In this document: in pieces, positions 63,000 to 64,000 of the stretch
How the letters are laid out: every line of letters begins with the position of its first letter
How positions within the stretch are numbered: position 1 is the first letter of the stretch
DNA from: Pseudomonas mangiferae
Lineage (GTDB): Bacteria; Pseudomonadota; Gammaproteobacteria; Pseudomonadales; Pseudomonadaceae
DNA length: 64,000 nucleotides
NCBI RefSeq assembly: GCF_007109405.1
Contig: NZ_VJOY01000004.1
Location: 1-64,000, forward strand
Direction of reading: 5' to 3'
Notes under the pieces: generated by a model
The model's database searches: none
What the model was told of the DNA's origin: nothing
The model's input: the letters and a program-made list of their open reading frames with translations, nothing else
Program-made: the position numbers and the translations under genes

Positions 63000-63887
63000 A
63001 TGTCCGAGTTCGACGAACCCCTGTCCGCTACCCGGCGGGCCCCGGACCAGGTGCGCACGAAAAACCTGGACCGTACCGAGCGTACCCTTTCCCTGGTGGG
63101 CGGCGGCGCGCTGCTGTTCAACGGCCTGCGCGAAGGCGGCGTCGGCGGCCTGCTGCAGGCCGGCATGGGCGCGCTGCTGGCTTGGCGCGGCGCCAGCGGC
63201 CACTGCCGCCTCAAGCAGGCCACCACCGCCTCGCCCCTGGAGCGCCGCCTGCAACAGCATTACGGCTGGCGCAACCTGGAGGCCCTGAGCCGCAGCGTCA
63301 CCATCGCCCGGCCCCGCAGCGAGGTGTTCCAGCGCCTGGCCGAGCCGGACGCGCTGGTCGAGGCCCTGGGCGGCGTGGAGCGCATCGAGGCGCTGGAGGA
63401 TGGCCGCTCCCGCTGGACCTTCGGCGCGCCCCTGGGCAAGACCTTCGACCTGACCCTGAAGCGCGAGGAGTGCCGCGACGACGAGCGCCTGGTGTGGATG
63501 ACCGAGGACGCCCGCTGGTTGCCCCACCGCTGCACCCTGAGCTTCGCCGACGCGCCCCATGGCCGCGGCACCGAGCTGCGCGTGCTGCTGGCCTGCGAGC
63601 CGCCGGCGGGGCGGGTCGGCTACGCCGCCGCATCGCTGTTCGGGCGGGTCACCGGCACGGTATTGATACGCGAGCTGCGGCGTCTCAAGCAGTACCTGGA
63701 AACCGGCGAGATCCCCACCGCCGGCGAACGCCCGGCCATCGCTGCCCAGGCTGCCGACAAGGACGAGCGCCCCTCCGCAGGCCGGACCTCGGCAGACAGT
63801 GCCGCCTCGTCTGGTCGCCCCTCTGCTGAGCGAACCGATGCTGGCCAAGCCTCGGCGACCCTGGCGAACGGGGAGGGCACGGCATGA
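63000..63887 (+). CDS. SRPBCC-family protein with N-terminal membrane segment
   Basis: A 295-residue protein. Residues ~30-75 (LSLVGGGALLFNGLR and following) form one or two membrane helices like DUF2892/YgaP-type domains. Residues ~95-235 form a SRPBCC (polyketide cyclase/START-like) domain beginning RSVTIARPRSEVFQRLAEPD. The last 60 residues are a Ser/Ala-rich disordered tail with repeated (S/A)GRPSAER-type blocks. This layout, followed by a zinc alcohol dehydrogenase, recurs in Pseudomonas and other genomes; function unknown. AAGGAG lies before the ATG, and the end overlaps the next gene by four bases. Confidence 0.8.
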   Translation: MSEFDEPLSATRRAPDQVRTKNLDRTERTLSLVGGGALLFNGLREGGVGGLLQAGMGALLAWRGASGHCRLKQATTASPLERRLQQHYGWRNLEALSRSVTIARPRSEVFQRLAEPDALVEALGGVERIEALEDGRSRWTFGAPLGKTFDLTLKREECRDDERLVWMTEDARWLPHRCTLSFADAPHGRGTELRVLLACEPPAGRVGYAAASLFGRVTGTVLIRELRRLKQYLETGEIPTAGERPAIAAQAADKDERPSAGRTSADSAASSGRPSAERTDAGQASATLANGEGTA

Positions 63888-64000
63888 GAGCGTTGACCTG
63901 GCAGGCCCCCAATAAACTGCAGGTGGACACCGTCCCGGACCCCGCCATCCTCAACCCCCGGGACGTGATCCTGCGGGTGACCCTGTCCTCGGTCTGCGGC
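63884..64000 (+). CDS. Zinc-dependent alcohol dehydrogenase, N-terminal part
   Basis: The first 39 codons of a gene cut by the window end. MRALTWQAPNKLQVDTVPDP and VTLSSVCG are the start of a zinc-dependent MDR dehydrogenase. SVCG carries the expected catalytic zinc cysteine; SxCGSDLH normally follows. The type that follows such SRPBCC genes resembles glutathione-independent formaldehyde/alcohol dehydrogenases. It overlaps the preceding gene by ATGA. Confidence 0.85.
   Translation, partial: MRALTWQAPNKLQVDTVPDPAILNPRDVILRVTLSSVCG

Overview
The window is about 64 kb of high-GC chromosome from a member of Pseudomonas sensu lato. The evidence is gene order. The runs hemA-prfA-prmC-moeB-murI-pagL-phr-merR, ychF-pth-rplY-prs-tRNA-Gln-ispE-lolB-TPR lipoprotein, and can/rimI/mksBEF/pqi match, as I remember it, the PA4657-PA4690 neighbourhood of P. 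aeruginosa, with rearrangements and insertions. Codon use, the PagL catalytic triad and the split PqiA proteins agree with this. The species cannot be fixed from the sequence alone.

Layout. 1-500: the 3' end of a 5S rRNA, its terminator, and a decayed topoisomerase IB fragment. 1.1-6.4 kb: a TetR regulator divergent from an O-methyltransferase, then a PqiA-PqiA-PqiB/LetB-like lipid-transport operon. 6.4-12.3 kb: a 16-copy heptamer array, then the mksF-mksE-mksB condensin operon, split by an 87-bp repeat array. 12.5-23.2 kb: hypothetical genes, holD-rimI, carbonic anhydrase, an EamA transporter, the Lhr helicase, small genes, and a truncated SDR gene next to an attachment site. 23.4-29.3 kb: a 5.8-kb integrative element in tRNA-Met(CAT). 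It has a Pf-type replication protein, a tyrosine integrase, a repressor with an operator array, two paralogous DNA-binding proteins and an AT-rich P-loop ATPase cargo gene, but no recognisable virion genes. 29.5-36.4 kb: a conserved housekeeping block. 37.3-47.0 kb: a six-gene accessory operon with an IPTL-CTERM surface protein, its exosortase H and partner membrane protein, an AraC-type response regulator, a 7TM hybrid histidine kinase and a TonB-dependent receptor. It lies between two genes that I recall as neighbours in P. aeruginosa. 47.1-52.5 kb: hemA to pagL. 52.5-55.9 kb: a probable light-response operon (DUF523/DUF1722, LitR-type MerR, photolyase) with a TGTACA-N12-TGTACA operator. 56.0-64 kb: GIY-YIG protein, GST, Rhs debris with an orphan small gene, glutaredoxin, nucleoid protein, YjeH-like transporter with a divergent Lrp regulator, SbcD without SbcC, a SRPBCC protein, and the start of a zinc alcohol dehydrogenase.

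The two most notable systems are the exosortase H operon, which holds a sorting enzyme, one target and a private signalling pair, and the small filamentous-phage-like element with its ATPase cargo. No CRISPR array was seen.
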